Positions 49,225-62,479 of a stretch of 64,000 nt of DNA are shown piece after piece. The position numbers were made by a program, and so were the translations under genes. The notes beneath the pieces were generated by a model that was given only the letters and a program-made list of their open reading frames with translations, searched no databases and was not told the DNA's origin. The DNA is from Bettongia penicillata ogilbyi (lineage: Eukaryota; Chordata; Mammalia; Diprotodontia; Potoroidae). The number at the start of each line of letters is the position of its first letter. Within the stretch, counting starts at the first letter, position 1. Where the stretch lies: assembly GCA_023548195.1 (NCBI GenBank), contig JAJHZJ010000014.1, positions 16,813,718 to 16,877,717 on the forward strand, in the 5' to 3' direction.

Positions 49225-51589
49225 AGGGTTCAGGTGAAGTCAGTCAACTACCATTTCTAACGTGCCAGAAATTAGACTAAATGTTCCAGATATAAAGAAA
49301 AGCAAAACACAGTGCCTGTTTTCAAGAAGCTCAGAGTCTAAAGGGAGAAAGAACATGTACACAACTGCGTACATACATTACACATACAGGATAAATTGAG
49401 AAGGCACTAAGAAGAATGGGAAAGGTATCTTGCAGAAGGTAGGCCTTTGGCTGAGACTTGAAGAAGGCCAGAAAAAGTCAGGAGGCAGAGACGAGGAGAG
49501 AGAACTTCCCAGGCATGAGGGACTGCTAGGGAAAACGTATGTGGCCAGGTGATGAAATACTGTGTTCTAGAATAATGAGAAGGCCAATGTCATTGGAGTG
49601 TAGTTAGGTGTAAGGATACTGGAAAGGTAGGCAGAGGTCAGGTTATCAAAGGTTTTAAAAGCCAAACAGGATTCTATAGTTGATGTTAGAAATGATAGGG
49701 AGCCAATGTAGTTTATTGAAGACAAGGGCTGGTATGATCAGACTTGAGCTTTAGGAAGGTCAGTTTGATAGCTGAGTGGTAGATAGATTAGAATGAGGAG
49801 AGACTAGGCAGGGAGACAAACCAGCAGGCTACTACTGTAACAGTCCAGGGGTGAGTCAGTGTCAGAGGAGAGAAGGGAATGTATACAAGCATTGCTATGA
49901 GGTTTGTTGACATTTGATTGGATATGGGGAATGAAAGTGAGTGAAGAATTGAGGATGACACCTGTGCTACTATCCTGTATAACAGGAAGGATGGTGATAC
50001 CCTTAATACATGTAATAGGCTTTGGGGGTAAAGATAATGAAGTTCAGTTTTAGACATACTGAGTTTAAGACACCTATGGACTGTCCAGTTCAAAGATGTC
50101 TAACAGGCAGTTAAGAGATGAGAGCCTGGAGGCTGGGATAGAGTTTGCGGCTATACAAGTAGATCTGATTAAAATTATGGAAGATGATGGTATCATCAAA
50201 CGAAATAGTATAGAAGAGAAGTGAGTCCAGGACAGAGCAATGGTTAGATCCCCATGGTTAGTGAGCATGAATGACCTTGATGAAAATCCAGCAAAGGAGA
50301 TAGAGAGAACATCATGCATATAATGTGTAAACTGTTAGGTTTGGGAAGAGAATTAGGAGGTGGAAATATCATAAAAACTTAAGAAGAGGGGGAACAACAG
50401 TGTTAAAGGCTGTAGAAAGGTCAAAAAGGATGAGGATCGAGAAGAGGCCATTTGATATGGCAATTAAGACATCATTAATGACTTGAGAGAGAGCAGATTC
50501 AATTAAATGATGAAGTCAAAAGCCAGACTGCAAAAAGTTATGAAGAGGGCAAAGAAGTGCAGGCCTTGATTTCAGATGGCCTTCTCCACAAGTTGAGCTA
50601 CAAAAGGCGTGAGAGATACGGGATGATGACTAACAGAGATGGAGAGATGAAATAACGGTTTTTTCAGGATGAGGGAGATGTGGCCATGTCTGTAGATGGT
50701 AGAGCAAACAATAGGTAACAAAGAGTGTGAGAGTAGGAATAAGAGAGAAGGCAATCTGGGAGAAAACAGGATGGAATGGGACCGCTTGTGCTTATACGTG
50801 GGGGTGCCTTGGACAAAGAAAGAGCTACTTCTTCATGTGAAAGCAGGGTGAAGGAGAAGGTAGTGGCAGAAGGCATCAAGCCAATACGAGATGAGGAAGA
50901 GATGAGAAAGGGCTCTCTATAAATACCGCTGATTTTTTCAGTCAATTACAAGGCAAGGATCTCAACTGATATAGCTGAGGAGGGGGAACCTTTGGAAGTT
51001 TGAGGAAGGTTGAAAATGTTTAGAAAAGCTGCTGTGGTGAGTGGCATAGTGAATTGATGAGGGATGTGTACAAAGGTTTCCTTGATACGGAGAGGGCCCA
51101 GTTGAGATCACATAACCTTAAATCTGTAGCGGACCAAAATAACATGGATTCATGATTTTTTACCAGCTTCATTCAGCGGAGTGTGAATAGTAGCATAAGC
51201 AAAAGGTGACGGCAGCAAGATAATAGTGGATTTAGTAAGGCAAAATCTTTAATATGATAAAAGGGCAAGGGACTTGAAAGAATATGACAGTGTAGAACTT
51301 AACTGGTTCAGCCATGGTCAAGTTGAGGAAGGCAAGAGAAGATAGCCAGGGTTGGGAAAGAACAGATGGATCAGAAATTCTTGTGAGGACAATGAACAGG
51401 ATTTGGAATTGCAAGTGAGAGGGAGATGGATGAGAACAGATTATGATCAGATATAGTAACCTGAGAGTTCATAAACATGGACTGGAATACGTGTAGGTGA
51501 TGGCAAGCTCGGGGAGGGGGGGCAGGGTGTTGAGGACGTGACAATAGGAAATGAGTAAGTTGAGAAATCTGAATCTTTAAGGGAGCATC

Positions 51590-51590
<1 letters not shown>
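49225..51590 (-). mobile_element. L2-clade LINE, about 2.4 kb, decayed
   Basis: Longest L2-type copy in the window. From its 3' end (49225-49400) it passes through the RT palm/thumb remnants: LKLSMSKTELHYL-like frame at about 50040-50060, and SGPIPSCFLP with 'HHPVSLTPFVAQLVEKA' at about 50590-50810. At least four frames are needed to follow the RT, so it is inactive. The 5' edge near the (CA)n is uncertain and may extend to about 51770. Confidence 0.75.

Positions 51591-51627
<37 letters not shown>
51591..51627 (+). repeat. (CA)n microsatellite
   Basis: About 17 uninterrupted CA units, likely length-polymorphic. Confidence 0.97.
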
Positions 51628-51630
<3 letters not shown>

Positions 51631-53554
51631 TTATACTAATGTTCCCTTACATTAATGCAGAAGTTGGAGAAGAGAGAAAGACTGTGAGTTAGGCACTGAA
51701 TTCACTGAGGAATGAAGAAGAGTGTCCTAGAGATTGTGGACAACAATTACCAGAAAGTGGGTTGGTTAATAAATACAGAGAGAATGAATCTCAAAATAGG
51801 TCAAAATTACAGATTAAATATAAAAAAAAAATCAAAACTATGGAATTTTGAAAACTTGCATGGTTTGCCTATTTCAAAAAGAAAACAAACTAAACATGTG
51901 AATTCAAAAGAAACATACAGATCAATTAACTGAAGACTTTTTCCTTCTCTGTCATTCTCTAAAGATTATTTGATCACAAATAATTCATCATGTGAACTAT
52001 AAAGGTAAATTTCTAAACTTAAAAATTTATCTTCCCTAATAAGCAGAAGGAGCCCACCAAGTTTCTCTGAAGCATTATGAGTGGAGACATCTATTGCTTT
52101 AGAGATAGATTATTAACAAAGCTAAATTTATAAATAAAGTTCTAATAATTTTTCAAATACAGTGAATTCTCTGAAGAAGGATACTTTGAGACTTCAATAG
52201 TATAGATAGTTCTTTTTGGAAAACATAATAGTTTTTATGGTTCAAAAATAAATAGTATTCCAGGACTAAAAATTTAAATTATTTATTTTAGTGAAGGAAA
52301 TTAATACCAATGCATGAAATATATACTCTCTTTTAATAGTATAAACATGGTGCTTATATTTCTTTGTGAAGTTTTCAAAAAGTGAGAAAGATCACACAAT
52401 TTTTTAAGTCATGTTCTCTGAAATTTCATTTTTCAATCAAAATACTTTAAAATATCCTTCCTATACAGCCATCACATGTGTCAGTTTTTGTAACAGGTTT
52501 ATGTTAACTGAATACAAAAGAAATGTGAAATAAATTTAACCAGAAGGGATGATCCAATCTAATTTTGATACATTAATGTCATATGCTGTACATGTTACAA
52601 TATCAGCCAGACTGAATATTAAGCTTCAGGCTATACTAAAATTTCCAAATGGCAGATTGTTCTAAGTGATACCATGTATAATTGCAGTAATAAACGATAG
52701 TAAAAGCTGAGCACACTGTCAGGAAGAATTTAAGTATTTACTTTAAAAAATTAAACGAGTTAGGTTTGGAAAGACAAGACAACTGAAATAATGCAGGTCT
52801 CAATTTACAGAAAATTCCTTTTATTTATCTGCTGCATTAACCCTTGAACTCTTGCCAAAATAATCTCTAGTTTCTAGTACCTACTTATCTAAAGAACAAG
52901 GAAAAAACACTGTTCTCTTTTCTTTGAACCAAAGTTTATCTTGAACTGTTCTGACTACCACTGAAGAGTAAGTCTATTCCTAAGGTTTTACTGAAAAGAT
53001 AATTGCAAAGGAGTTAAGAGGGGAAGACTAAGGCCCAGAGCAATGTACCTAGCAAAGATATGCTAAACATTTTTAAATGTTAAGTAAAAAGCTTTTCATG
53101 AAATTCTGTATGACGAATTTAAAAAAAATTTTTTTTAAACTTTGCTTTGTCTCTTATTTTTACACTGCCACTCCCTCCCCCCATTTCCCCACTGAGTGGA
53201 GGGATGTGTGTTTCATTATCAATTAATGTAAGATTATTCTAAATGATGCATTTTTACGATTAAAGACAAACATAAATTAAATTTATTGAATACTAAATCA
53301 TGGCAAGTCAAATGTTTTATATCCTTTGACCTTTAATATCTGATATACATTAGTTTAAGGCATTCTCATGTATTAACTGTAAATTGTTCACTATCTCTTA
53401 GAAGAATTTTAAAACATCTGTTATAAGAATGACTTTTCAAACTTTGATATAGCTAACAAAAATCTCAAAATACATGTGAACTTACTATAATTTTTTTTCT
53501 CACTAAAATATGTAACAACTTTGAGAGTAGGCATTCTAAAATAAGGTCTAGAAA

Positions 53555-53640
53555 TTTGGCCCCCCACGTAGGGTCATGACCCAATTTAAGTACTGTTGAA
53601 GGGGTCATGAGTGGAAAAAGTTAAAGAAGCCCAGACCAGA
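53555..53640 (+). mobile_element. hAT-like MITE remnant
   Basis: 'agggtcatgaccca', 'ggggtcatgagtgg' and 'aaaaagttaaagaagccc' resemble the right half of hAT-like MITEs such as 24932-25122. Confidence 0.35.
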
Positions 53641-53806
53641 TTTCAATATAAATTTGTCTCTTATTAGCAATCATTCAGATAATGTGGGACTAGCCAAGTG
53701 GCTAGGTAGTCAGCAAAGATAGAAAAATTATATCTGGACATACAAGTTTATGGTAGAAAGAGTAGTTATACTTTCATAAACATCTAAGAGCTTTTAAAGG
53801 ACTTTA

Positions 53807-53858
53807 TATGTATATATATATGTGTATATGTGTGTGTGTGTGTGTATGTGTGTGTATG
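53807..53858 (+). repeat. (TA)n/(TG)n compound microsatellite
   Basis: Alternating TA then TG units. Confidence 0.92.
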
Positions 53859-53984
53859 CTTTGGGATTTAGATGCAAAACATTCTGTTAGGTCAGGTTGG
53901 CAAAGGTTTCAGGAAAGTAAATAGATCTCTTCAATAAAATTTGAAAACTTATTTCCACGATTCACTTGTTGATGTCACATGTTA

Positions 53985-54080
53985 CCAAAGCATTTATGCA
54001 ATTCAAAATACATTTATGGAGCCCCTAGTATTTGCCAGGTATTATGGCAATATAAAAATAGGTAAAAAACAGTCCCTGTG
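53985..54080 (-). mobile_element. L2 3' end, split from 56701-58590 by a HAL1-like insertion
   Basis: 'acatttatggagcccctagt', 'atttgccaggtatta' and 'aaaaacagtccctgtg' is the reversed L2 terminus. The copy resumes at 56701 with 'cagtccctgtgtccacaaag'. Confidence 0.8.
54070..54080 (+). repeat. target-site duplication, left
   Basis: CAGTCCCTGTG, identical to 56701-56711. Confidence 0.85.
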
Positions 54081-56700
54081 GAGGTTTGGCCACCTGGCAC
54101 AGCAGGCACAGGACCAGAACAGGCTTCAGAGCAGCAGAATCATGGTCAGAAGCTGGAGTTCTGAGATTTCTCACCCCACAAATGCCAAGGACAACTTCAA
54201 AGGTCAGGGAGAAAGCTCTCTCACCTGGGTGACAAGGGAGCAGGGTCCTGCCCTAGCCCCAGACCCAGGCAGCAGCAGCATCCATTTTTGGAGCCCTCAG
54301 CCTAAAGAGCCTAGGACAATTGAGCAGCTGATCTGGATCTCAGCCCTGAGTATTGGTCTTGGGGTGAGGAGGAGCACTGGCGAGGCGCAGCTGGTAGAGG
54401 CTCTGGAGAGGGAATCGTACTTGCAGATTCTGGGCAGAACAGCTTGTTCTTGCTCCCAGACCAAAGCACAGGTCAGGAGAGGAGTAAACTCCTCTCCCAT
54501 GATCGTGCCAACTTGGAGGAACTGAAAACTTACAGATCTCCAGAGTATACCTTCCACTTGACAAAGGACTCAAAAGTAAGGCTGAGAAAATACCCAAAAA
54601 AGAGAAAATCACAAGACTATAAAGGTTACTTTCTTGGTGAACAGGTATTTTCTTCCATCTTTTTGGATGAATAAGAACAATATATACCATCAGAGGAAGA
54701 CCTAAAAGTCAACACTTCTGCATCCAAAACTTCCAAAATGAAAATGCAATGGTTTCAGGTCATGGAAGAGCTCAAAAAGGATTTTGAAAATCAAGTAAGA
54801 GAGGTGGAAGAAAATTTGGGAAGAGAAAGGAGAGTGATGCAAGAAAATCATGAAAAGCAAGTCAACAGCATGCTAAAAGAGACCCCCAAAAAATGCTGAA
54901 GAAAATAACACCTTTAAAAATAGACTGTCTCAAATGGCAAAAGAAGTCCAAAAAACCAATGAGGGGAAGAATGCTTTTAAAAAGCAGAATTAGCCAAATG
55001 GAAAAGGAGATTCAAAAGTTCACTGAAGAAAATGGTTTTTTAAAATTCAGAATGGAGCAGATGGAAGCTAATGACTTTATGAGAAAAAAAAATTACAAAA
55101 TAAAATCAAAAGAATGAAAAGATAGATTATGTGAAACATTTCATTGGAAAAACAACTGATCTGGAAAATAGATCCAGGAGAGACAACTTAAAAATTATGA
55201 GACTACCTGAAAGCCATGACCAAAAAAAGAGCCTAGACATCATCTTTCATGAAATTATCAAGGAAAACTGCCCTGATATTCTAGAACCAGAGGGTAAAAT
55301 CAATATTGAAAGAATCCAATGATCACCTCCTGAAAGAGATCCAAAAAGAGAAACTCCCAGGAATATTGAAGCCAAATTCCAGAGTTCTCAGGTGAAGAAG
55401 AAAATATTGCAAGTAGTCAGAAAGAAACAGTTTGAGTACTATGGAAATCCAATCAGAGTAGCACAAGATCTAGGAGCTTCTACATTAAGGGATTGAAGGA
55501 CTTGGAATATGATATTCCAGAAATCAAAGGAATTAGGATTAAAACTAAGAATCAACTACCCAGCAAAAATGAGTATAATACTTTAGGGGAAAAAAATTGT
55601 CCTTCAATGAAATAGACGACTTTCAAACATTCTTGATGAAAAGACTAGAGCTGAATAGATAATCTGACTTTCAAACACAAGAATCAAGAGAAGCATGAAA
55701 AGGTAAACAGGAAAGAGAAATCATAAAGGACTCACTAAAGTTGAACTGTTTACATTTCTACATGGAAAGATAGTATTTGTAACTCTTGAAACTTTTCTCA
55801 GTATTTGGGTAGTTGGAGGGATTACATAAACACACACAAAAACACAGAGGGCATAGGGTGAGCTGAATAGGAAGGGATGATATCTAAAATATATACATAA
55901 AACTAAGGGGTGAGAGAGGAATATATTGGGAGGAGAAAGGGAGAAACAGAATGGGGCAAATTATCTCATAAAAGAGGCAAGAAAAAGCTTTTTCAATGGA
56001 GAGGAAAAGGGGGGAGGTGAAAGGGAAAAAGTGAAGCTTACTCTCATCACATTTGGCTTAAGGAGGGAATAACATCCACACTCAATTTGGTATGAAAATC
56101 TATCTTACACTAAAGGAAAATTGGGGAGAAGGGGATGAGTGAGGTGGGAGGATGATAGAAGGAAGGGCAAATGGGAGGAGAGAGCAATTAAAAGCAAATA
56201 ATTTAGGAGAGGGACAAGGACTGAAAGAGAATAGAATAAATAGGGGGCAGGATAGGATGGAGGGAAATATAGTTAGTCTTTCACAACATGACTATTATGG
56301 AAACTTTTGCAAAACTATACATATATAGCCTATATTGAATTGCTTGCCTTCTCAGTGGGGATGGGTGGGAAGGGAGGGAGAGAAGTTGGAACTCACAGTT
56401 TTAGGAACAAATGTTGAGAAATGTTTTTGCATGCAACTGGGAAATAAGAAATATAGGTAATGGGGTACAGAAATCCATCTTGCCCTACAAGAAAAAAGAG
56501 AAGATGGGGATAAGGGGAGGGGTGTGACAGAAGGGAGGGATTAGGGGAAAGGATAATTAGAATGCATAGTGTTTTGGGGTGGGGGAGGGGAGAGATGGGG
56601 AGAAAATTTGGAACTCAAAATCTTGTGGAAATGAATGTTGAAAACTAAAACTAAATAAATAAATGAATGAATGAATGAATGAATGAATGAATGAATAAAC
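54081..56700 (+). mobile_element. HAL1-like (L1 ORF1-only) retrotransposon
   Basis: 2.6 kb insert flanked by an 11 bp target-site duplication. A 5' UTR-like section (54081-54737) is followed by a decayed L1 ORF1: a charged, coiled-coil-like segment from ATG 54738 (stop 54897-54899 after a frameshift in a C5A6 run); an RRM-type block with SRRDNLKIMRLPESHD at about 55170-55220; and the C-terminal GLKLRINYPAKMS at about 55535-55580. No ORF2 (endonuclease/RT) follows. About 1.1 kb of purine-rich 3' sequence ends in a TAAA/ATGA tail (56653-56699). ORF1 without ORF2 is the HAL1 layout. It depends on L1 enzymes in trans. Confidence 0.75.
56653..56699 (+). repeat. (TAAA)n(ATGA)n tail
   Basis: A short TAAA run followed by about eight ATGA units, the simple-sequence tail of the HAL1-like insert. 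Confidence 0.9.
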
Positions 56701-58590
56701 CAGTCCCTGTGTCCACAAAGCTTACAATCTAATGGGAGAGACAACAAGTAAGCAAATATGTACAAACAAGTTATATACAGGATAAATAATAAATAACTAA
56801 GAGAGGGCAGGCGCCAGAATTAAGAGGGATCAGCAAAGGCCTCCTGAATAACATGGTATTTTAGTTAGGACTTAAAGGATGCCTGGGAAAGTCTGCTGAG
56901 GAGGTAGAGCCTTCCAATCATGAGGGGCAGTCTGAGAGAATGCTGAGAGATGGAGAGTCTTGTACAAGGTACAACCAGGAGGCCAGGGTTGCTGAATCAA
57001 AGAGTACATTGCAGGAAGTAAGATATATGAAGATTGGAAAGGTAAGAGGGGAACTGGGTTATAGAGGACTTTGAAGGTCAAACAAGATTTGTTATTTGAT
57101 CCTTAAGGGAACAGGGAATCCCTGAAGTTCATTGAGTATATTGTGTTGGGTGGAAAGGAGGAGCATATGGGATATGGTTAGACTGGCACTTTAGGAATAT
57201 AACAGGTGGATGAATGGAGGATGGATTGGAATGACTGGAGACTTGAGGCAGGCTGACTCAGCAGTAAGTAAGTACAAGTGCAAGAAGATAAGGGACTGTG
57301 TCAGAGTGGTGGCACTGGTAGTAAGGAATAGAGATGACAACTAAGTTTTGAACCTGAGGGACTAGGAGGATGTTATTGGCCTGTACAAGGAAGATGAGAG
57401 GAGTGGGGAAAGTTTAGGGGGAAAGATAGTTTCTGTTTTGGACATGCCGAATTTAAGATGTCTACTATAGATCTTGAGATGTCTGAAGGCAATTAGAGAT
57501 GTGAGATTGGAGGTCAGCAGAAAAATTGGGACAGGATAGGTAGACTGGAGCATCCTCAGTATAGAGATGGTAATTAAAACCATGAAGTAGTACTGAGGCA
57601 GAAGTGAAGAGGGCCCAGGACAGAACCCCGAGGGACACCTACAGTTGGAGGACAGGATCTGAATAAGGATCTAGCCAAAGAGACTAAGAAGTGATCACAT
57701 AAGTAGAACAAGAAGAAAGTGGTGTTCTGAAAAACCCAGAGAGAGTATCAAGGAGAAGAGGGTGATCAACAGTGTCAAAGGCTGAAGAAAGGTTGAAGAG
57801 AATGAAGACTGAGAAAAGGCCAATGGAATTGGCAATTAACAGATCACTGGTAACTTTGGAGAGAGCAGTTCAGAGGTTAAGAAGAGAGGAGAGAAATTAA
57901 AGAAGAAAGTGAAAGAAAAGAAAGTGGAAAGGCTAATTATAGGTGGCCTTTTCAAATTTAGCCACAATTTTTGTCACAAAGGGCAAAAGAGAGATAGGAC
58001 AATAGTAAGGATAGAAAGATCAAGTGAAGGCTTTTTAAAGAAAGAGACAAATCAAGTAAAGAAAGAAACAAATCAAGTAAAGATTTTTTGAGAATGGAGA
58101 CATAGGCATGTTTATAGGTAGTGAGGAAAGATGGGGAGAGTGAAAATAAGTGAAAGAGTGGAATAACAAAGGAGGCAATCTGCTGGAGGAGAGGAGATGG
58201 GATGAGATTGAATAAAAAGTAAGTCCACTTCATCAGGTGAGACAGGGATGAAGGAAAAGATAGTGACAGAAGGTATATGAGTGATGTAAGATAAGGAAGA
58301 ACAGGGAGCTGTTCTTGGTGAATGGCTTTCATTTTAAAATATGAGGCAATGTTCCCAGCTGAGAGAGTGGGGGAAGGGGAAGCCATGGAAGGTTTGAGGA
58401 AGGATGAAAAGACTTAGAAAAGTTGCTGTGGAAAGTGGCATAGTAAGCATAAGGGAGACATAGTAGGATTGCCTAGTAGTAGTGAGGTTGTGTAACATAA
58501 ATTTGTAGTAGATCAAGTGAGAAAGATTGTATGACTTTATCCACCTTCCTTCAGCAGAATGAAGTTTCAGCATGTATCAAGACATTCATA
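56701..58590 (-). mobile_element. L2-clade LINE, continuation after HAL1-like insertion
   Basis: Continues the copy begun at 53985: 'acaatctaatgggagagaca', 'tatacaggataaataataaa', 'aggacttgaggcaggctgac', then RT-like frames at 57958-58386 (LFNLIPSPLLQQIA) and 58334-58573 (YYKFMLHNL). Decayed. Confidence 0.75.
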
Positions 58591-58739
58591 TAAAAAATAC
58601 AAACAAAATAATTTGTACACAAAGTTATTCTGTGGCTGAGGGGATAAACTTATGGGGAAACAAGGAAAGGCCTCTTTGTAGGAGGTGGCAGAAATGTATT
58701 CAACGCTTATAAAAAGGCATGAAGAGAAAAGTTTATCCT

Positions 58740-61700
58740 CTTCTTAAGACTTATCAAAAAACTGAAAGACACTGAAATATCCTGTTACTGTCTATGTCTT
58801 CTTGCAGTTCATACAATATTTCCTTTATGTATCTGGATGTTAAGGCATTTGGAGCATATAAATACTGACACTGGTTTCTTGTTTATGATTCCTTTTAGCA
58901 TGATATAGTTTCCTCAATTATCCCTTATTATTTTTTGAATTTTTATTTTTGCTTTGAGAGCATGATTTGCAACTCTTGCTTTTTTGAATTAACTTGATAA
59001 CACAGTAAATTTTTTCAGCCCCTCACAACGTTTTCCTATGCTTTTTTTTTAATAAAGGGTTTCTCATAAGCAACAGATTGAGGGTTTTTTCCTTAAAAAT
59101 CCAATCTGTCCCTCTTTTCTACTTTATTAGACTGTTTAATACATTCACATTTAAAGTTACGAGAGTTAGGTTTATATTTTCTTCTTTTCTAATATTGGAG
59201 TTTTTGCTAAAGTTCTCCCTCCCCTGTTCTGCTATAAACATAATACACATCTCAATTACTTTAGCTTATCTATTTTAGGGTGGCTATTCTTACAATGGAT
59301 CTCTTCCCCTCATTCTTGCTTGTAAATTTCTGCTTTGATTTGGTTAATTGTACCTTTTTTTCTTGTCAGTTAATCAAGAAGAACTCTCCTTTCTCATCTA
59401 GTCTCATTCATTACTTTGAAAAATTTATTTACTGTGCCCCTTTCCAGAGTATTTTGTTACCTTAATCTTTTCACTATATATCATCTCTTTCTGACTTCTC
59501 CAGACTTATTCTCTGGGTTATGGCTCCCATACTTATCTAGTCCCTCTCTTTTCTTTGTATTCTTCACAGAATCAAAACTACCAACAAGTCATTCTGGTCT
59601 TCTTTAAGTAGGTTCTACCACTGCCTAGTAGAACTTCCCCTTTGGCAAGTTTGCTCTTTCTTTCCATTGTGCCTCACTCTCAAGACAAATAACATTTCCT
59701 GAAAATGAAACAGAGGATGGGCTCCAAGGCAGGACTCCCTGCTCCCCACATCCCCTATTATGAAGATCACCACTGACCTTTGCTCTTCTCTGTTCACTTT
59801 GCTTTCCTAGGTTCATGCCCTCTCAATGTCCTAGTAAACCAGGTGCTCCCAAGGGCTGACTCTACCCTCCAACCACACCCATCCAAGACAGGATGAATGG
59901 TGTCTCCAAAGCCCAAACACCTGGTGCAATGCCTCTATTTTCACAAAACATCTCTTTACCCACAGGAGCATTCATTAGTAGTACCCCTTCCCACCATCAA
60001 AAAAAGGCCTTCTTGCCTTTTTTTCTCTTATTCTCCCCTCTCTTCTATATCCAATTTTCTTGCTGCCTTTGCTCTTTCTTTCTGCCTTTCCAGAGATTCC
60101 AAACAAATCACCTTCCCTGCATTACTAGCCCTCAACTTAACCAGGGGATTTTCATATCGTCCCTTCTATTCCTTTTTCTCGCCTCTCTCCTTCCACATAC
60201 CCTCCCCATTTTGTAATGTAGTACCCCCTCCCCCCCAAAAAAACCAGATTCACTGGGATATGGTGTGCTGTAAGGTTCAGTCCATAACGCTCCAGGTCCA
60301 CCTCTTCACCATCACCTCCACTTCATTTCTGCTTTAATCCCTGTCTCCCTGTATGCATTTGGAAAGAAGTTTCTTAATGATCTCTCTGCTTTCACTGTTG
60401 CTGCCCCTGACTGTTGTATTCATTTACCTCTCCTATATTTCCGTTGTTGAGGGGTATTCAAGAAGCAAATAATCTCTTCAGGTCTGGTTTTCTTTTAAAA
60501 AAGGTTTCAAATGCCTCTTTAATATATTTTTAATAAAATATGTAAAAAATATAGGAAAATAAAATATAATGAATACATAATATATATAGATATGTGAAAT
60601 ATATAAAAAATTTAAAATTTAAATTTTAAAATTTCCTCGGGATTCTTTCAACTGGCACTTTGTTTTCTGTGCCCAGAAGTTTTGGGCAGTTTTCTTGAAT
60701 TGTATTCAAGTCTTCTGATATGTCATGTTCTTCTGGGAGACCTATAATCCTTAAATTTTTTTTATATTTCCTGTCTTAAAGATCAAGACAGGATTATATT
60801 GTACTGTATATCTGTACATATGGAGAGTAAGTTTTCTTTCAATGTTTTTGCTTTTTGCTTCTCTTCTAGATTACTCTTCATATTTGTATTCCTAATTAGT
60901 TGCCTTCTCTTCCATTTTCTTGGTGAGACTAGCCACTGCAGATTGACATTTTTATGTTCTACTAATTATTTCTACTGTATAGGCCATAAATTCTGGTCTC
61001 ACATTTCTCATTTAAACTACTCAGAACAGCACTTTGTAGTTCTATAATCTTAAAAGTCACATTACTAATTATCTGCCTCATCAGATGTTGAATCAATTCC
61101 CCCTTTTTTTACAATACATATTCAGAGATTTCTGAATTCATTTACTAGATATGGGGGTCATATTTCCTTCTGTTTCTGATGTCTTTCCAGCTGGTTTATC
61201 TGTTTATGCTTTAGGTCTTTGAATTTTCTTCCTCCTGAGATCTTTGGAAATTTGAGTTTTTATTTTTTTTATTTTCACCTATTGATCACTTTCTTACTCT
61301 CTACTTTTTGATGATGATTTTACTAGGGGCTGCTGGATAATTAATTCATAGTTCACCACCCTAGGTATCTGCTCTAAGTGATGTGGGGGGGAGGAAGAAC
61401 AGAATTAGTACCAGCTATATACTGTATTCTTTTCCTCAGGGCTAGTGGGAGTACCACATAGGACACAAATAAGGCATCCTGCCTCATTCTCTCTGTTCTT
61501 CAGTTCTCTGGCCTAGTGCTAAAGAGCACACTATTGTTATTGCAGCCTGGGCAAATTTTTGCTGTTCAGAGTTTGGATCTCCTTGGCAAGGAGGAGATAG
61601 GGGTCAGGTTGTAGAACTCAAGCTCAAACAAGCCCAAATATTTGTTCTGCCCTGTTTACTCTGACGATCTCTTTAAGAGCTCTGCTCTTAAAGTGCTGTC

Positions 61701-61880
61701 ACAATTCTGGCTATCAAAATAGTTTGGATGTGCAAGTGACTACAAAGTGTTAGAATGTGAGGTTGGGCATTTCTGTTGCAGTCCTATGGGTTGGCCTTGC
61801 TGCTGACAGTATAGAGGACAGTGGGGAAGGCATTGCAGAATGAACAGAAGCTAGGCATTAGTTCTTAGATTTTTTTGGTG
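58740..61880 (-). mobile_element. L1/HAL1-like element, reverse orientation
   Basis: On the minus strand the region 60727-60770 reads NLRIIGLPEEHD, the conserved RRM motif of L1 ORF1. Above it (to about 61880) lies 5' UTR-like sequence. Below it (58740-60640), blocks such as 'catttaaagttac' and 'agcatgatttgcaactctt' match the antisense L1 3' region. About 3.1 kb; the boundaries and the pyrimidine-rich part 59600-60450 are less certain. Confidence 0.6.
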
Positions 61881-62075
61881 TTCTAAACAAGATCTGTCAA
61901 ACTTGGCCTGGAAAATTCCCAAGTATGGCCTGAACTGGATTAAAATGTAATTGGGAAACATTTAACAAAATAAATATACACACAAAACAGTATAGATAAT
62001 GTTAATTTATGTTTTTTTATGTCAATATGTGGCCCACAGGGATCTGTTTCTATTTGAGTTTCACACACTGTACTG
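61881..62075 (+). mobile_element. hAT-like MITE
   Basis: Diverged inverted ends ('gatctgtcaaacttggcc' and 'tatttgagtttcacacactg'), with 'aatgtaattgggaaacattt' and 'tcaatatgtggcccacaggg' inside. Confidence 0.55.
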
Positions 62076-62479
62076 GCTATGGAGATAGCTGAAACTGTTT
62101 TACTTCTGGTGTACAATTTCTTTTTTGGATAGGTCTGAGAGATCATGGGGATTGGAAAAAATGTCTGAGTCTTCTATTTTGTGGGGCATATCTGCTTATA
62201 TTTCAACAGACAAGAAAAATGTCATTATTACTTGTGGGAGCTATCCCTGAATCAGATGACTGTGTTTGGCCAGGCTTTGTTAGAGTAATGCTTAGTTAAG
62301 AAGTAGAATGAGGAAAATAATTTTAAAAATTAAACCAAGAACAAATAAAAAAGTAATAAACAAGTAATTTATGATGGAAAACTAAAAATGGACAATAGAG
62401 TTGATATCAGTATCATTTATAATTTCCTACAGAAGCTGAATTGATGTAAATTAACTGCTTAGAAGACCAAAAGAGCCCT

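Noticed and set aside
53941..54525. 194-codon open frame on the + strand
   Set aside because: It crosses the boundary at 54081 between the reversed L2 end and the HAL1-like insert, so it is a chance fusion of two repeats.
54738..55580. HAL1 ORF1 as an intact gene
   Set aside because: A frameshift near 54885-54892 and later stops break it into pieces.
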